Translations under genes and position numbers: made by a program
DNA from: a virus
Strand: one strand, 5' to 3'
Length of the DNA: 64,000 nt
IMG/VR virus record: IMGVR_UViG_3300042934_000594
Coordinates: 124,001-188,000 of that record
Notes under the pieces: model-generated
What the model was told of the DNA's origin: nothing
What the model saw: only the letters and a program-made list of their open reading frames with translations
Databases searched by the model: none
In this document: piece after piece, positions 1-8,801 of the stretch
Layout of the letters: the number at the start of each line of letters is the position of its first letter
Numbering within the stretch: position 1 is the first letter of the stretch

Positions 1-435
1 GGCAGTCGTGACAAGGTCTTTGCCAGCTACGGGGGCGATGCGTTCTTCACCGTCCACCCGCCGTCGGCGCACAGCCTCGGCAAAGCGAAGAAAGACGCCC
101 CGGCCACGTACGAGGTGCCTGTAGGGACCCCAGCAGAGGTGCAGAAGCGCGCTGCCGACCTGTTGAAGATCATCAACGCTTTGGCCCAAAGCCGCAGCTT
201 TAAGGTGGATCTGACGCGGGAGTTGGATGACCTGGCCAGTGCTGCTGAAGCTTTGATCAAACGGGCTGAAGCCACCCATACGCCGGCCATTGCCATGGTG
301 CGTCAATTCACCAATGGTTGCGCCGCCGTGTCGCGTACGGGGTTGGGTAACTTCAACCAGGTGTACTACTACCTGGTCCGTGTACTCAAGACCAACCTGT
401 CGATCCTGCGGCGCGAGATCGAGATGTACCAATAA
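1..435 (+). CDS. Inner-head-like virion protein, C-terminal part (5' end outside window)
   Basis: The frame is open from the first base to the TAA at 433-435, so this is the last 144 residues of a gene that begins upstream of the window. I see no catalytic motif. The mainly helical C-terminal region has the same layout as the ends of the proteins at 482-1621, 1689-3020, 14751-15932 and the minus-strand gene at the right edge: a V-x-P/VGT segment, a helix, then a final helix pair ending shortly after GLGNFNQVYYYL. In phiKZ-like phages such paralogue sets are inner-head (inner body) proteins packaged with the DNA. That assignment is inference. Any methionine inside the window (for example a GTG at 115) is not the real start. 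Confidence 0.6.
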   Translation, partial: GSRDKVFASYGGDAFFTVHPPSAHSLGKAKKDAPATYEVPVGTPAEVQKRAADLLKIINALAQSRSFKVDLTRELDDLASAAEALIKRAEATHTPAIAMVRQFTNGCAAVSRTGLGNFNQVYYYLVRVLKTNLSILRREIEMYQ

Positions 436-443
436 CGGCATAC

Positions 444-469
444 GGCGGGGTCACCCCCCGCCTCTTTTT
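444..469 (+). terminator. Rho-independent terminator
   Basis: A 7-bp perfect stem (GGCGGGG / CCCCGCC, 444-450 and 456-462) with a 5-base loop is followed by TCTTTTT. It sits between the first two inner-head-like genes, and the SD of the next gene overlaps its tail. The 5' flank carries ACGGCATA, the mirror of the TATGCCGT tail seen at other terminators in the window. Confidence 0.8.
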
Positions 470-481
470 AGGAGCATCACA

Positions 482-1621
482 ATGGTGGGTATCAAATCGT
501 ACTTCGCCCCGCCACCGGGTGAACAAGGGGTTGCCCAGGCGGTGGATGGGGACGGCGAGCTGATCGAAGCCAACCCGGCGCAGTTGGCACGTCTGTTGGA
601 AGCGGATGACGAATCAGCCCGTCGGGTACTGGCCTACGTGGACAGCGTGGAGGCCTGGAAAGAACGCGTCAGCACCTACCAGGACCTGCTTCCCTTTCTG
701 GGGGTGGAAGGTTTCGGCGAAACGGTGTTGGAGTGGCTTAAGCAATTGATTTTGGCCATGGGGGATTTGATCAAAGAGTTCATGGAAGAACTCACTGCCG
801 GTGAGATGACCGCGCAGTGGATGATCATTGAAGCCCAGAACCTGATGACCATGTCGCGTGATCGGCGTTCCCTTAAGCAGGTCCCGTTCACCGTCTCGAC
901 GCGGGTGGCTAACCTGTCGATCCGCTACAAGCCCTGCAAGGACATCGCCGGACTGATCAACGGCTTGCGCGCCAACGAGCAGTTGTGCAATGCCTACTAC
1001 AATTACTGTGACCACACGCTAGGTCCAGGCATTGGTGGGGTACTGGCCGTGGCGCGTAACCACGGCAGTGCCAAGGAACTGGCTGACGCCATGCTTCAGA
1101 AATCCCCTCGGGCTATGATTGGCAGTGTGCTCAAGCCGATGACAGACCGTAACGGTGTGGGCTCAGGTCACATTCTGGGTAACGCCCGACTGGTCTTGAG
1201 CAGCCCTGAGTCAGAAGACCCGGTGCAAACCGTGCGTCAAACCCGACTGCGGGTCATGCCTTCTGACCCCAACCCACCGCCAATGCCTACCCAGGCGGTG
1301 TTTACCCCGTTTAACCTCAGTGCGTCGGATCAGTGCTTGAAGCAGGTGATCAGTTTGGCCACCTTACTCAAGAACCACAACACCAGCAGCGTGCGGGCAC
1401 GCCGTCGGGATCGTCTGGCGGAGATCACTCGGGTCATGACCCAGGTCACCAGCCAGATCCAAAACGCCACTGACGATGAAATCATCCGCGGCTATAAACA
1501 GGTGGTCGAATTACTCGATCAACTGAGCGACTGGCTGTCTGATCCCTTTATGGAATTATATAGCTTGACGTGCCGCAATATGCGAGCAGCCATCAACGTC
1601 TGCAACCTGAACGCGCGGTAA
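482..1621 (+). CDS. Inner-head-like virion protein (379 aa)
   Basis: The start is ATG 482, preceded by AGGAGC at the right distance. An in-frame methionine at 290 lies inside the previous gene and has no SD. The protein is mostly helical and has no TM segment or signal peptide. A central LGNARLVLSSP segment aligns with LPGNYALLFIHP in the right-edge gene, and the C-terminal helices match the other members of this family in the window. By analogy with phiKZ-type phages I read it as one of several paralogous proteins packed inside the head and probably trimmed or injected. Function is inferred from the family layout and its neighbours, not from an active site. Confidence 0.6.
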   Translation: MVGIKSYFAPPPGEQGVAQAVDGDGELIEANPAQLARLLEADDESARRVLAYVDSVEAWKERVSTYQDLLPFLGVEGFGETVLEWLKQLILAMGDLIKEFMEELTAGEMTAQWMIIEAQNLMTMSRDRRSLKQVPFTVSTRVANLSIRYKPCKDIAGLINGLRANEQLCNAYYNYCDHTLGPGIGGVLAVARNHGSAKELADAMLQKSPRAMIGSVLKPMTDRNGVGSGHILGNARLVLSSPESEDPVQTVRQTRLRVMPSDPNPPPMPTQAVFTPFNLSASDQCLKQVISLATLLKNHNTSSVRARRRDRLAEITRVMTQVTSQIQNATDDEIIRGYKQVVELLDQLSDWLSDPFMELYSLTCRNMRAAINVCNLNAR

Positions 1622-1627
1622 TCTACG

Positions 1628-1659
1628 GCCCTGCTGCGCGAGCAGGGCTTCTCTTTTTA
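1628..1659 (+). terminator. Rho-independent terminator
   Basis: GCCCTGCT / AGCAGGGC form a perfect 8-bp stem (1628-1635 and 1641-1648) with loop GCGCG, followed by TTCTCTTTTT. It ends the 482-1621 transcript. Confidence 0.85.
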
Positions 1660-1688
1660 GGTCCACGACCACCCTGTACAAGGTACTC

Positions 1689-3020
1689 ATGATGAGCAAG
1701 TCGTCTCTGATGCAATACATCTCTAAAGAAGAGTTCGAAGGCGAACAGCCTGACGAAGTCGTTCAGGAAATGGGGCTGGAAATCCCCGAAGTACAACCGG
1801 ATGTCACGGAAGAAGTCGTGGCTGAAGCGGTGGAAGACGCCGAGTTCGAAGGCGAAGAAGAAGCCGAGCTGGCTGACGGCATCGACGAAGCCGGTGCTGC
1901 TTTGACCGAAGCCAACGACGAAGTTGCGGCCATCGAGCACTTCACCACCCTGCTCGAGCACGGCCTCAAGCACAAGCAGTTCAACCCACAGTTCGCGGTT
2001 CTGTGCCAGGAGAAAATGGGCAGCCTGAGCGAGAAGCTGGGTGTTGCACCGAAAGTTTCTCTGGAGCACTACGGTGCCAAGGACCTGGAAGCGTTCTACA
2101 CCGCCTCCCTGGAAACCTTCACCGGCCTGGGCAAGCGCATCGGCGACATCGGTCGTCGTGTGAACGAAGCCATCGACAGCGGCATCAACAACGCCCTGTT
2201 CACCAGCGGTCGTAAGAAGGCTGTCAAGGCCATCAACGCGCAGGCGGATGCCCTGATCACCGAACTGGGCAATGCCACGTTCGAAGGCACTGTCGAAGTC
2301 AGTGCCAAAGGTGTGGCCAAAGACCTCGCCGTCGGCAAGCAGTTCCCAAGCAACCTGGTGGGTGCCGTCAGCACTGACCAGAAGTTGACCAGCACGGCTG
2401 CCACCGCAGGCTTCAACGCGGTGACCAAGTACATGAACGATCTGTCTGGCTGCATCGACGGTGCCACCACCGCAGGCGGTCCAGGTAAAACCGGTGAGTG
2501 GGCCAAGAAGGCTGCTGGCCTGGCGACCCCATTCAAGGCGTTCCCAAGCGACCTGTACAGCGAAGGCTTGATGGGTGGCCTGGTACTGGAAGGCGACGAG
2601 AAGGGCAACAGCGGCGATACCCGCAGCGACATCCGCAGTATCGGCAAGAAAGCGCTGCCGACGGTGGGTAGCAATCGCGGCGCCTCGGGCGCTTCGACCG
2701 TGTCGTTGACCAAAGCGGACGTGACCAAGCTGATCCAATCGGCCAAAGTCTACGGCGCCATGGCTGACAAGCTGGTGACCACCGGCAACAACAACCTGCT
2801 GGCCAACCTGCGCAAGAACACCGAGAAGTACCAGCGCTGGGCCACCAGCGGCGACACGGCCACCTGGAGCGAGTCCAAGGACATCGGCTACATCGTGGAC
2901 CAGATGCCGACTGTGATCTGGCGCCACTTCCAGATCTACCGTGCACTGACCAACCACTGCATCGATACTGCTGAGGCGCTGCTCAAGCTCGCCAAGCAGG
3001 CAGTCAAGGCCGCCAAGTAA
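1689..3020 (+). CDS. Inner-head-like virion protein with acidic N-terminal region (443 aa)
   Basis: Two adjacent ATGs (1689, 1692) follow AAGG; either can be the start. Residues 12-80 are very rich in Glu and Asp, like a propeptide or packaging tag. The rest is helical with Lys/Arg pairs and an AIEHF-type segment also found in the 14751-15932 protein (ALENF), so the two are paralogues. Known phiKZ inner-body proteins carry N-terminal propeptides removed by the prohead protease after S/A-x-E motifs. Here SLE and ASLE tripeptides occur around residues 125-140, but cleavage is inference. It shares its downstream neighbourhood with the virion operon at 3100. Codon use is strongly biased to C/G-ending codons, as expected for an abundant protein. 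Confidence 0.6.
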   Translation: MMSKSSLMQYISKEEFEGEQPDEVVQEMGLEIPEVQPDVTEEVVAEAVEDAEFEGEEEAELADGIDEAGAALTEANDEVAAIEHFTTLLEHGLKHKQFNPQFAVLCQEKMGSLSEKLGVAPKVSLEHYGAKDLEAFYTASLETFTGLGKRIGDIGRRVNEAIDSGINNALFTSGRKKAVKAINAQADALITELGNATFEGTVEVSAKGVAKDLAVGKQFPSNLVGAVSTDQKLTSTAATAGFNAVTKYMNDLSGCIDGATTAGGPGKTGEWAKKAAGLATPFKAFPSDLYSEGLMGGLVLEGDEKGNSGDTRSDIRSIGKKALPTVGSNRGASGASTVSLTKADVTKLIQSAKVYGAMADKLVTTGNNNLLANLRKNTEKYQRWATSGDTATWSESKDIGYIVDQMPTVIWRHFQIYRALTNHCIDTAEALLKLAKQAVKAAK

Positions 3021-3027
3021 GCTTAGT

Positions 3028-3060
3028 CGGGGTGCCTGCGGGCGCCCCGCTATGCCGTCT
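3028..3060 (+). terminator. Terminator hairpin with TATGCCGTC tail
   Basis: CGGGGTGCC / GGCGCCCCG give a 9-bp stem with one wobble (3028-3036 and 3041-3049), followed by CTATGCCGTCT. There is no long U-tract; the tail is the phage-wide TATGCCGTC sequence discussed in the findings. Confidence 0.7.
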
Positions 3061-3099
3061 GTGCGATCTTATGAATGAACCCTTCCCTTGGAGCTTTCC

Positions 3100-4809
3100 A
3101 TGCCTCATGCCCGAATTCCCTTGCCGGATGTTTACGAATCCGTCATTCGACGCGTGGCGGTGGACGTCACCGCACAGTTGGCCCGTGTGATGAACCTGCC
3201 GGAGGAAACCCAAGTCTTCCTACCCGGTAACACCGATGTCGTCCCCATGAACGGTGGTACCTTTGGTGAGTGCTGCGTCAACCCTGTCAAGATGTCTTCC
3301 ACTGAACGGTTGAAAGTGACGTACCGTGAAGAGGCGGACGAATCGTTCACCCTGACCACCAACGTGAACAACAAGGAAATGCCCCCGTTGTTCATCGACC
3401 GGAACCTGGGGATTGACGTCCGGCAGATTGATCGCTTCGTGACCCTGACGGCTACGTTTGAATACACCGCCCCCAGCATTGTGATCGCCCAGCGCTGGAT
3501 CGATGACATGCGTAACCGGATCTCGATTGGTGGGGCTGAGCTGTACCAGACCTTGCATTACAACTACGCCATCCCCAAGCCATTGATGGTTTTACTCAAA
3601 GCGCTCTATGAGACGCAGGAGCGCTCGGCCTGGCCGACGGGTGCCACGTATGAGGAGTGGATCGCGGCACGCTTTACCGTACCGACGACCGTTCTGGCCA
3701 CCTTGGGCAATACCGACCAGACCCTGGCTGTACCCCAGCACCAGGAAGAGGTCCTGGGGTGGTTTGACTTTACGTCCACCCCAGAAGAGCCCGTCAAGGA
3801 CAGTGAAGGTACGGGGACCTACACCACCTCGTTCTCCTACCAACTGCGCTACGGGCGCCCCAACCAGGTGTATGTGCGGTTTCCCATGTTGGTGCACCAA
3901 CGCCCGATTCCGCGGTTGTTCCGGGACAAGGAACCGTATCAGACGTACATGGCCAAGACCCGTAAGGTCTCCACGACTAAAGGTAGCTTTGATCGGATGA
4001 TGGCCCTGATGCGGGCTAACGTCTTGCCGTACGTGCATTATCCCAACACCGATGACTTTGTAACGGATCGCATCCCGGCAGGGCGCTTGACGTTCTTCAC
4101 CGGGTTGATGATGCTCAAGCCTGATGACCTGCGCTCGGTGTGTGATTTGTCCAACCTGGGCGAGTACCGGTTTAACCCGTACTTCCTGGAGTACTTCTAC
4201 CACATGGGGGACAAGCTGTTTCGTCAGGACCAGTCCATCATTGAGTTTCGGCTCTATGAGAATGAAACCCTGCGCAGTGACATCCCTTTAACCATTATGC
4301 CCGGTACGGTACGGGTGGTGGCCAAAGTGGACTTGGACCCTACCAAGGTGTACCACGTGCAGATTTCATTGATCCGTAACTGGATGACCCTGACCCGTGA
4401 CACGTTGCAGTGCCTACGCCGCTACCCACATGTTCTCTACCACACCCTCAAAGCCTTGAACGTGAACTTAGGGGGTGCCGACGTCTACGGCAACCTTAAG
4501 CTGCTGGGTAAAGACAACCCCCGGCCGTACTCACCGGTCTGCCCGGGTGAAGGTTGGACCGTGGGTCCTTACGTCCCCGATCACCCTATCGGGGGACCGG
4601 GTCATGGTGGTGTGGTCGTGCCGGGGCAACCGTGGACCAACTTGGACAAACCCACCCGGGAAACGTTTGACAATTCCGGGGTGGTTAAAATCATTGACAT
4701 CGACAAGGCCGTTAAGGACACCGATGGGGTCGCACGCAGTGGTTGGCGCGCTGCACCTCTGACGGTCATGTACCTGGGCATCGTCACCTACATTCACAAA
4801 GAGGCCTGA
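3100..4809 (+). CDS. Virion structural protein, first gene of a possible baseplate operon (569 aa)
   Basis: The start is ATG 3100 with GGAG six bases upstream; the TTG at 3088 overlaps this SD and is rejected. I do not recognise a named family. The protein is soluble, rich in aromatic residues and beta-prone, and lacks a signal peptide or TM helix. It has a Gly/Pro-rich stretch near residues 480-515 (HPIGGPGHGG). It is followed after one base by 4811-6223, then 6227, 6820 and 8228, all on the same strand with overlaps or gaps of a few bases, which makes a single operon likely. The gene sizes and the hub-like neighbour at 6820 suggest a baseplate or tail component, by inference. Confidence 0.5.
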   Translation: MPHARIPLPDVYESVIRRVAVDVTAQLARVMNLPEETQVFLPGNTDVVPMNGGTFGECCVNPVKMSSTERLKVTYREEADESFTLTTNVNNKEMPPLFIDRNLGIDVRQIDRFVTLTATFEYTAPSIVIAQRWIDDMRNRISIGGAELYQTLHYNYAIPKPLMVLLKALYETQERSAWPTGATYEEWIAARFTVPTTVLATLGNTDQTLAVPQHQEEVLGWFDFTSTPEEPVKDSEGTGTYTTSFSYQLRYGRPNQVYVRFPMLVHQRPIPRLFRDKEPYQTYMAKTRKVSTTKGSFDRMMALMRANVLPYVHYPNTDDFVTDRIPAGRLTFFTGLMMLKPDDLRSVCDLSNLGEYRFNPYFLEYFYHMGDKLFRQDQSIIEFRLYENETLRSDIPLTIMPGTVRVVAKVDLDPTKVYHVQISLIRNWMTLTRDTLQCLRRYPHVLYHTLKALNVNLGGADVYGNLKLLGKDNPRPYSPVCPGEGWTVGPYVPDHPIGGPGHGGVVVPGQPWTNLDKPTRETFDNSGVVKIIDIDKAVKDTDGVARSGWRAAPLTVMYLGIVTYIHKEA

Positions 4810-4810
4810 G

Positions 4811-6223
4811 ATGGACAACCCCCTGTTTGAAGAGATTGAAGACCTGCCGGCCCCACCGCCGCAGGAACAGATCAAGGTACACGCCTCACCCCCGGCGTAC
4901 CGGGGCATCACCATCGACACCAAGTACGTCCCGTCTTCGGCACTGTTGACTTGGATCGAAGGGTCGAACTGGACGGTGGACTACTACCAACAGTTGTTGA
5001 ACCGCGACACGGAGCCCACGCCTCAAGCGCTGCACCGGGACCCGATCCACCAGCAGTACCGCCTGCTGAAGAAGCTGAGCCTTAAGGTCACCAGCCCGTT
5101 GTCGTTCTCCCAAGACCCTCAAACGCGCCTGATGACTGCCACCGGTGCCGGGGTCACGTACCCTTTCATGGTGGCCAACGAAGGGGACATGTTCATCGCG
5201 GACATCGGCGATGGCCGTCCGGGTATCTTCACAATCACCCGCTCCACCCGGGCCACGTTGTTGATGGACTCGGTGTACAACGTGGAATGGACCATGGTGT
5301 GCCCATGGGACCAAGCCCGTCAGGACGACCTGGACCGCAAGACGCAGGAGAAGTACCACTACTCCGCGCAGTCTTTGTCCAGTGGGTGTGGTCCGTTCAT
5401 CACCGATCAAGACGTCAAGCGTCACGAAGACTACGGCAAGTTCTACAGCGAGATCATCAAGCGCTACTTCACGGACTTCTTCAGTCAGGAGCACAGCACG
5501 CTGTTGATGCCGGATCAATTGGTCAAGACCTACGATCACTTCGTCACCAAGGCTGTGCACCAGCTGTTCGACCTGAAGGACGATCTGCGTGTGCGCCGGA
5601 CACGGGTGCTTAACTGTGACGGTGAGAACGTCATGCAGCAGCCTACCGTGTGGGACGCCATCCTGCGCCGTGACCCTGCGCGTCTGTATGGATGTACGCA
5701 GAAGGCTAATCTTGTGTCGACCAACTATTTCAAAGGTCGCCCCACGTTACAAGCCATGGGTTACACCGGGATCTCGCGCATTGCGTACCCGGAAGACGCC
5801 CCGACGGACGTGGACAGCCAGTACGACCGGGAGAACACGCACCTGCCCATTGGCATCCCGTACCGTGAAGGCTTGCCCCGTCGTCCCCTGCCAGGGCCGT
5901 ACATGACCCAAGCCGAGCGCAGCCTACCGTTCTTTCGCCGGCTGCCTGATGACCTGTCTTCGGACATCCCGGCCTGGAAACTACCCCCGACGATTAAGCC
6001 GGTGGTCGTGGACAGCTACTACATGTTCAGTGAGGCCTTCTACACCCAGCAGCGACACCTGATGTCCAAGTTGGAGTTGTTGACCACCTCGCTGATCCTC
6101 AAAGAAGAAATGAACTACAGTCAGCTCGATGCCGTACTCGACAGTGTGTACGACTGGGATAACTTGGAACGTTTCTATTACCACCCTGTTGTTATTGCGC
6201 TGCTTAAGGCGGCGGTGAGGTAA
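4811..6223 (+). CDS. Virion structural protein, baseplate-like (470 aa)
   Basis: ATG 4811 follows the previous stop by one base. I recognise no catalytic motif. The N-terminal 30 residues are acidic and proline-rich. The middle has Gly-rich turns (TATGAGVTYPF, IADIGDGRPGIF) typical of beta-structured virion proteins, and the C-terminal 100 residues are helical. The size and its place between the 3100 and 6820 genes suggest a baseplate wedge or tail-terminator role, but this is context only. Confidence 0.45.
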   Translation: MDNPLFEEIEDLPAPPPQEQIKVHASPPAYRGITIDTKYVPSSALLTWIEGSNWTVDYYQQLLNRDTEPTPQALHRDPIHQQYRLLKKLSLKVTSPLSFSQDPQTRLMTATGAGVTYPFMVANEGDMFIADIGDGRPGIFTITRSTRATLLMDSVYNVEWTMVCPWDQARQDDLDRKTQEKYHYSAQSLSSGCGPFITDQDVKRHEDYGKFYSEIIKRYFTDFFSQEHSTLLMPDQLVKTYDHFVTKAVHQLFDLKDDLRVRRTRVLNCDGENVMQQPTVWDAILRRDPARLYGCTQKANLVSTNYFKGRPTLQAMGYTGISRIAYPEDAPTDVDSQYDRENTHLPIGIPYREGLPRRPLPGPYMTQAERSLPFFRRLPDDLSSDIPAWKLPPTIKPVVVDSYYMFSEAFYTQQRHLMSKLELLTTSLILKEEMNYSQLDAVLDSVYDWDNLERFYYHPVVIALLKAAVR

Positions 6224-6226
6224 GGC

Positions 6227-6817
6227 ATGAAAACTCCACCTGAGGTCGACCGCAAGACGGCGGCCTACCGGCTGTTTCACTGGAAGTACCAAGTGCGTAT
6301 TCCCCGTTCATTGATGGAGTCTTCGGAATACATCAATAACGTGGGCTATCACGTCAGCGGTGATGCCCGGGTGGATGCCATGCAGTCCACCTCGGTGTTG
6401 GTCATGAACCAAACGGCCGCCGGGATTGCGATTCTGCATTCCCAGGGAGCACCGGTCGATGATTTCCTGTTCTTGAAGAAGTCAGATGCTGCCGACGTCT
6501 ACACCGATATCCAAGAGCACCTGCAAGATTGGAAGCGGGTGACCTACCAGGGCATTCACCCCAATGACTGCCCGCCCATCGAAGACTTCCGGATGTTTGA
6601 GGCAGTGGCGATGGCGTTGTACCGCACGGCTAAGTTCTACGAGCCGGACGAGGCCAGTGGTAACGAATTGCGTGACCGGATCATGATGTTGCACCGCAGT
6701 CGTAACCCGGTGGGAACCGATCGCTACCTGCGCAACAAGATCACGGACGACAAAGGGCAACTGCGCGGCTACGAGTCGATTGTGGACGCTATCGAATCTC
6801 AAATGCTTGAGGGCTGA
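6227..6817 (+). CDS. Unknown virion-operon protein (196 aa)
   Basis: ATG 6227 lies three bases after the stop of 4811-6223 with a GGTAAGG-like SD. The protein is helical, charged and without TM segments; no family is recognised. It contains a HPNDCPPIEDFRMFE segment and a C-terminal RYLRNKITDDKG segment with no known assignment. Tight packing with the flanking structural genes suggests it is a small virion or assembly protein. Confidence 0.45.
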   Translation: MKTPPEVDRKTAAYRLFHWKYQVRIPRSLMESSEYINNVGYHVSGDARVDAMQSTSVLVMNQTAAGIAILHSQGAPVDDFLFLKKSDAADVYTDIQEHLQDWKRVTYQGIHPNDCPPIEDFRMFEAVAMALYRTAKFYEPDEASGNELRDRIMMLHRSRNPVGTDRYLRNKITDDKGQLRGYESIVDAIESQMLEG

Positions 6818-6819
6818 GC

Positions 6820-8187
6820 ATGTCTACCGACGCTACGTTAATGTACAAGGAAGCCGACGCCATCCGTTTGGAAGGCGAGTCACGGGCTAACTATGGCATG
6901 TCCTGTCAACTGTTGGTCAAAGGGCAGTGGCTGAAACCCTACCGCCTGGACCTGTGGCACTTGCACCGCGATTACGTCAAAGGCTTTGGTGATGCGGTGG
7001 TCATCGAGATGATGATGGGCATGGGCACCTACACCTACCAGCTGATCCCCAACCGGGATGACTTGCAGGTGGAGTTGGTGTTTACTCCCATGGCGGAGAA
7101 CAGTGACAAGCAGCGTACCGACACCCGGGTGACGACAGTCCGCTTGCGGGCGATCCTGATGGAGCAGGACAACCAAGCGTTGGTTGGGCGGCACTCACAG
7201 GCCACTGACGAGGAAACGTTGAACCTGGCGAACTACAAGCAGGTGCAACTGCAACTGGTCAGTGAAGCCACGTATAAAGCTCGACTGCAATCGGTGGGTC
7301 GTGGGTTTCGTAAGATGTCCCCTATGGACGTCCTGCGTACGCTGCTGACTGAGTCGGTGGCCATGTTTGGGGGTAAAGATGCGGATCGAATCCAGGGCAT
7401 TGCCAGCATCTCCCCAGGGTTTAATACTGAGGTGCGCAATCAAATAGAAATCCCGCATGGCACGCGCCTGCCGGGCGTATGCGATTTACTTCAGAACAAG
7501 GAAGGCGGGTTGTACCCCACTGGGGCCGGTGCCTACCTTCAGGATAACTTCTGGTACATCTACTCGCTGTATGACACCGCGCAGTTCAAGAAGGCCAAGA
7601 AGACCCTGACCGTGCTCAACGTACCCAAGAACCGGTACTACGGCACAGAGCGTACGTACCGAGTGCAAGGGGATGCGTTGACGATCCTGGTAGCGGGTGA
7701 CGCCTCTGCCTTGGACACCTCGTTCATGGCCAAACTTAATGCCGGTAACGGCTTTCGAGTGGCAGACGCCCGTAAGCTCTTTGACTTTGGGATTGTCAAA
7801 GACAACAAGATGTTGATTGATCGGGCCACCAACGTGTTTGAGGTGGTGACTGACCAGATGAAGAATGGACTCAACAACGTTGCCTGGAGCGCTGATCGGG
7901 CCACCAGTAACCCGTACAAGCACTACACCGACCAGGCCGCCCGACAGGGACAGCAGGTTAAGGTGGAGTGGCAGCACGGGGACAGTGACTTGATTCTGCC
8001 CGGGATGCCAGTGAAGTTTCTGACCACGGACAAAGACCAACTGCGCACCTACTATGGGCGCGTCCACGAGGTTGATGAGCAGCGTGCTCCAGCGGAAGCC
8101 GGGGCCAATGCGTCACGCTACCCCGGTATGGTGACCCTGTCTCTGTTCCTGACCCCAAGTCAGGATCCGTTGGATCAGCCGACATAA
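6820..8187 (+). CDS. Candidate baseplate hub protein, gpD/gp27-like (455 aa)
   Basis: ATG 6820 starts two bases after the previous stop, SD GAGGG. The N-terminal half is beta-rich (QLLVKGQWLKPYRLDLWHL...). A helical insert follows (MSPMDVLRTLLTES), then a segment reading HGTRLPGVCDLLQNKEGGLYP and GAYLQDNFWYIYSL. This alternation of beta-barrel, helical resolvase-like insert and a second barrel, plus the phrase about a display of a script line and an aromatic strand, resembles late-control gpD / Mu gp44 / T4 gp27 hub proteins. I cannot align it by eye across its length, so this is a structural guess. An alternative is another baseplate protein of unknown fold. The spike that would sit on a hub is at 61645-62409. 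Confidence 0.4.
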   Translation: MSTDATLMYKEADAIRLEGESRANYGMSCQLLVKGQWLKPYRLDLWHLHRDYVKGFGDAVVIEMMMGMGTYTYQLIPNRDDLQVELVFTPMAENSDKQRTDTRVTTVRLRAILMEQDNQALVGRHSQATDEETLNLANYKQVQLQLVSEATYKARLQSVGRGFRKMSPMDVLRTLLTESVAMFGGKDADRIQGIASISPGFNTEVRNQIEIPHGTRLPGVCDLLQNKEGGLYPTGAGAYLQDNFWYIYSLYDTAQFKKAKKTLTVLNVPKNRYYGTERTYRVQGDALTILVAGDASALDTSFMAKLNAGNGFRVADARKLFDFGIVKDNKMLIDRATNVFEVVTDQMKNGLNNVAWSADRATSNPYKHYTDQAARQGQQVKVEWQHGDSDLILPGMPVKFLTTDKDQLRTYYGRVHEVDEQRAPAEAGANASRYPGMVTLSLFLTPSQDPLDQPT

Positions 8188-8190
8188 ACG

Positions 8191-8217
8191 ACGCCCTTCG
8201 GGGCGTCCTCTATTTCT
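8191..8217 (+). terminator. Rho-independent terminator
   Basis: ACGCCC-TTCG-GGGCGT (8191-8206) is a UUCG-type tetraloop hairpin followed by CCTCTATTTCTT. It ends the virion operon before the small gene at 8228. Confidence 0.7.
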
Positions 8218-8227
8218 TAAGGTAGAT

Positions 8228-8626
8228 ATGAGCATTAGCCAAAATGTCTACCTGCCGGTAGATCCTTTGTGGGCGTACAACTTCATTGGGGCCGTGGAAG
8301 AGCACGGGCTCTTGGAGACGGACCAGATACGGGTGTGCTTGAGCCATGCCATGCAGTATTTGCAAGTGCGCCATAACTTCATCAGCGGTGCACAACGCGG
8401 TCAGAATGACCCAGTGACGTTTAACAACGCCATGCAGACGCTACAAAAGAAAGCCAGCTTCTTAGGGGAAGTACCCTTTGCCACATTTCAGTATTACTGG
8501 GAGGCCCTGTACCGCAGCCTACGGGTTCCCTTAAGCCATCTGCCGTATCCAATCATTGACACCCACGTGGTAGCCGATGAGAACGCAGACCTGAAAGGGA
8601 CTGTGGTGGAAGTGCGATTGCAGTGA
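8228..8626 (+). CDS. Unknown small protein (132 aa)
   Basis: ATG 8228 is preceded by TAAGGTAGAT. The protein is soluble and mixed helical/beta with no recognised motif (begins MSISQNVYLPVDPLWAYNFI). It follows the virion operon after a terminator and precedes the first promoter-like element at 8629, so it may be transcribed by readthrough. No function is proposed. Confidence 0.45.
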   Translation: MSISQNVYLPVDPLWAYNFIGAVEEHGLLETDQIRVCLSHAMQYLQVRHNFISGAQRGQNDPVTFNNAMQTLQKKASFLGEVPFATFQYYWEALYRSLRVPLSHLPYPIIDTHVVADENADLKGTVVEVRLQ

Positions 8627-8628
8627 AC

Positions 8629-8652
8629 TTGACACCTACATTACTGAGGTGA
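8629..8652 (+). promoter_or_regulatory. Promoter-like motif, copy 1
   Basis: TTGA at 8629, CTACAT at 8636 and GTGA at 8649 match the spacing TTGA-N3-CTAYAT-N7-GTGA found at three other intergenic sites in the window. The core reads TACATTAC, one mismatch from the phiKZ early-promoter consensus TATATTAC as I recall it. It lies just after the stop of the previous gene and upstream of the 40-residue gene at 8671. Confidence 0.6.
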
Positions 8653-8670
8653 CTAACCTGGAGCTTGAAC

Positions 8671-8793
8671 ATGGACTTGAACCAACGTAACCCCATTCCC
8701 AAGTACCCCGCACCCTGGTGGAACGAAAAGCACCTGGCTGTGGTTTTTCTCATTGCACTGGTGGCTAGCGGCTGTCAGTTCGGCTGGACGTAG
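8671..8793 (+). CDS. Small lipoprotein-like membrane peptide (40 aa)
   Basis: ATG 8671 follows CTGGAGC by a normal spacing and the gene ends at TAG 8791-8793. The peptide has a polar, proline-rich N-terminus (MDLNQRNPIPKYPAPWW), a hydrophobic core (AVVFLIALVAS) and then GCQFGWT. LVASGC is a possible lipobox with Cys near position 35, so it may be a mini-lipoprotein or a single TM peptide. It is not a spanin partner here; the spanins are at 46.6-47.4 kb. The next gene's SD overlaps its stop (TAGGAGG), which shows coupling. Confidence 0.55.
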   Translation: MDLNQRNPIPKYPAPWWNEKHLAVVFLIALVASGCQFGWT

Positions 8794-8801
8794 GAGGCTG
8801 T

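Noticed and set aside
1623-2957. Minus-strand open frame of 444 codons opposite the inner-head gene
   Set aside because: Shadow of the strong codon bias of 1689-3020. There is no SD and no family.
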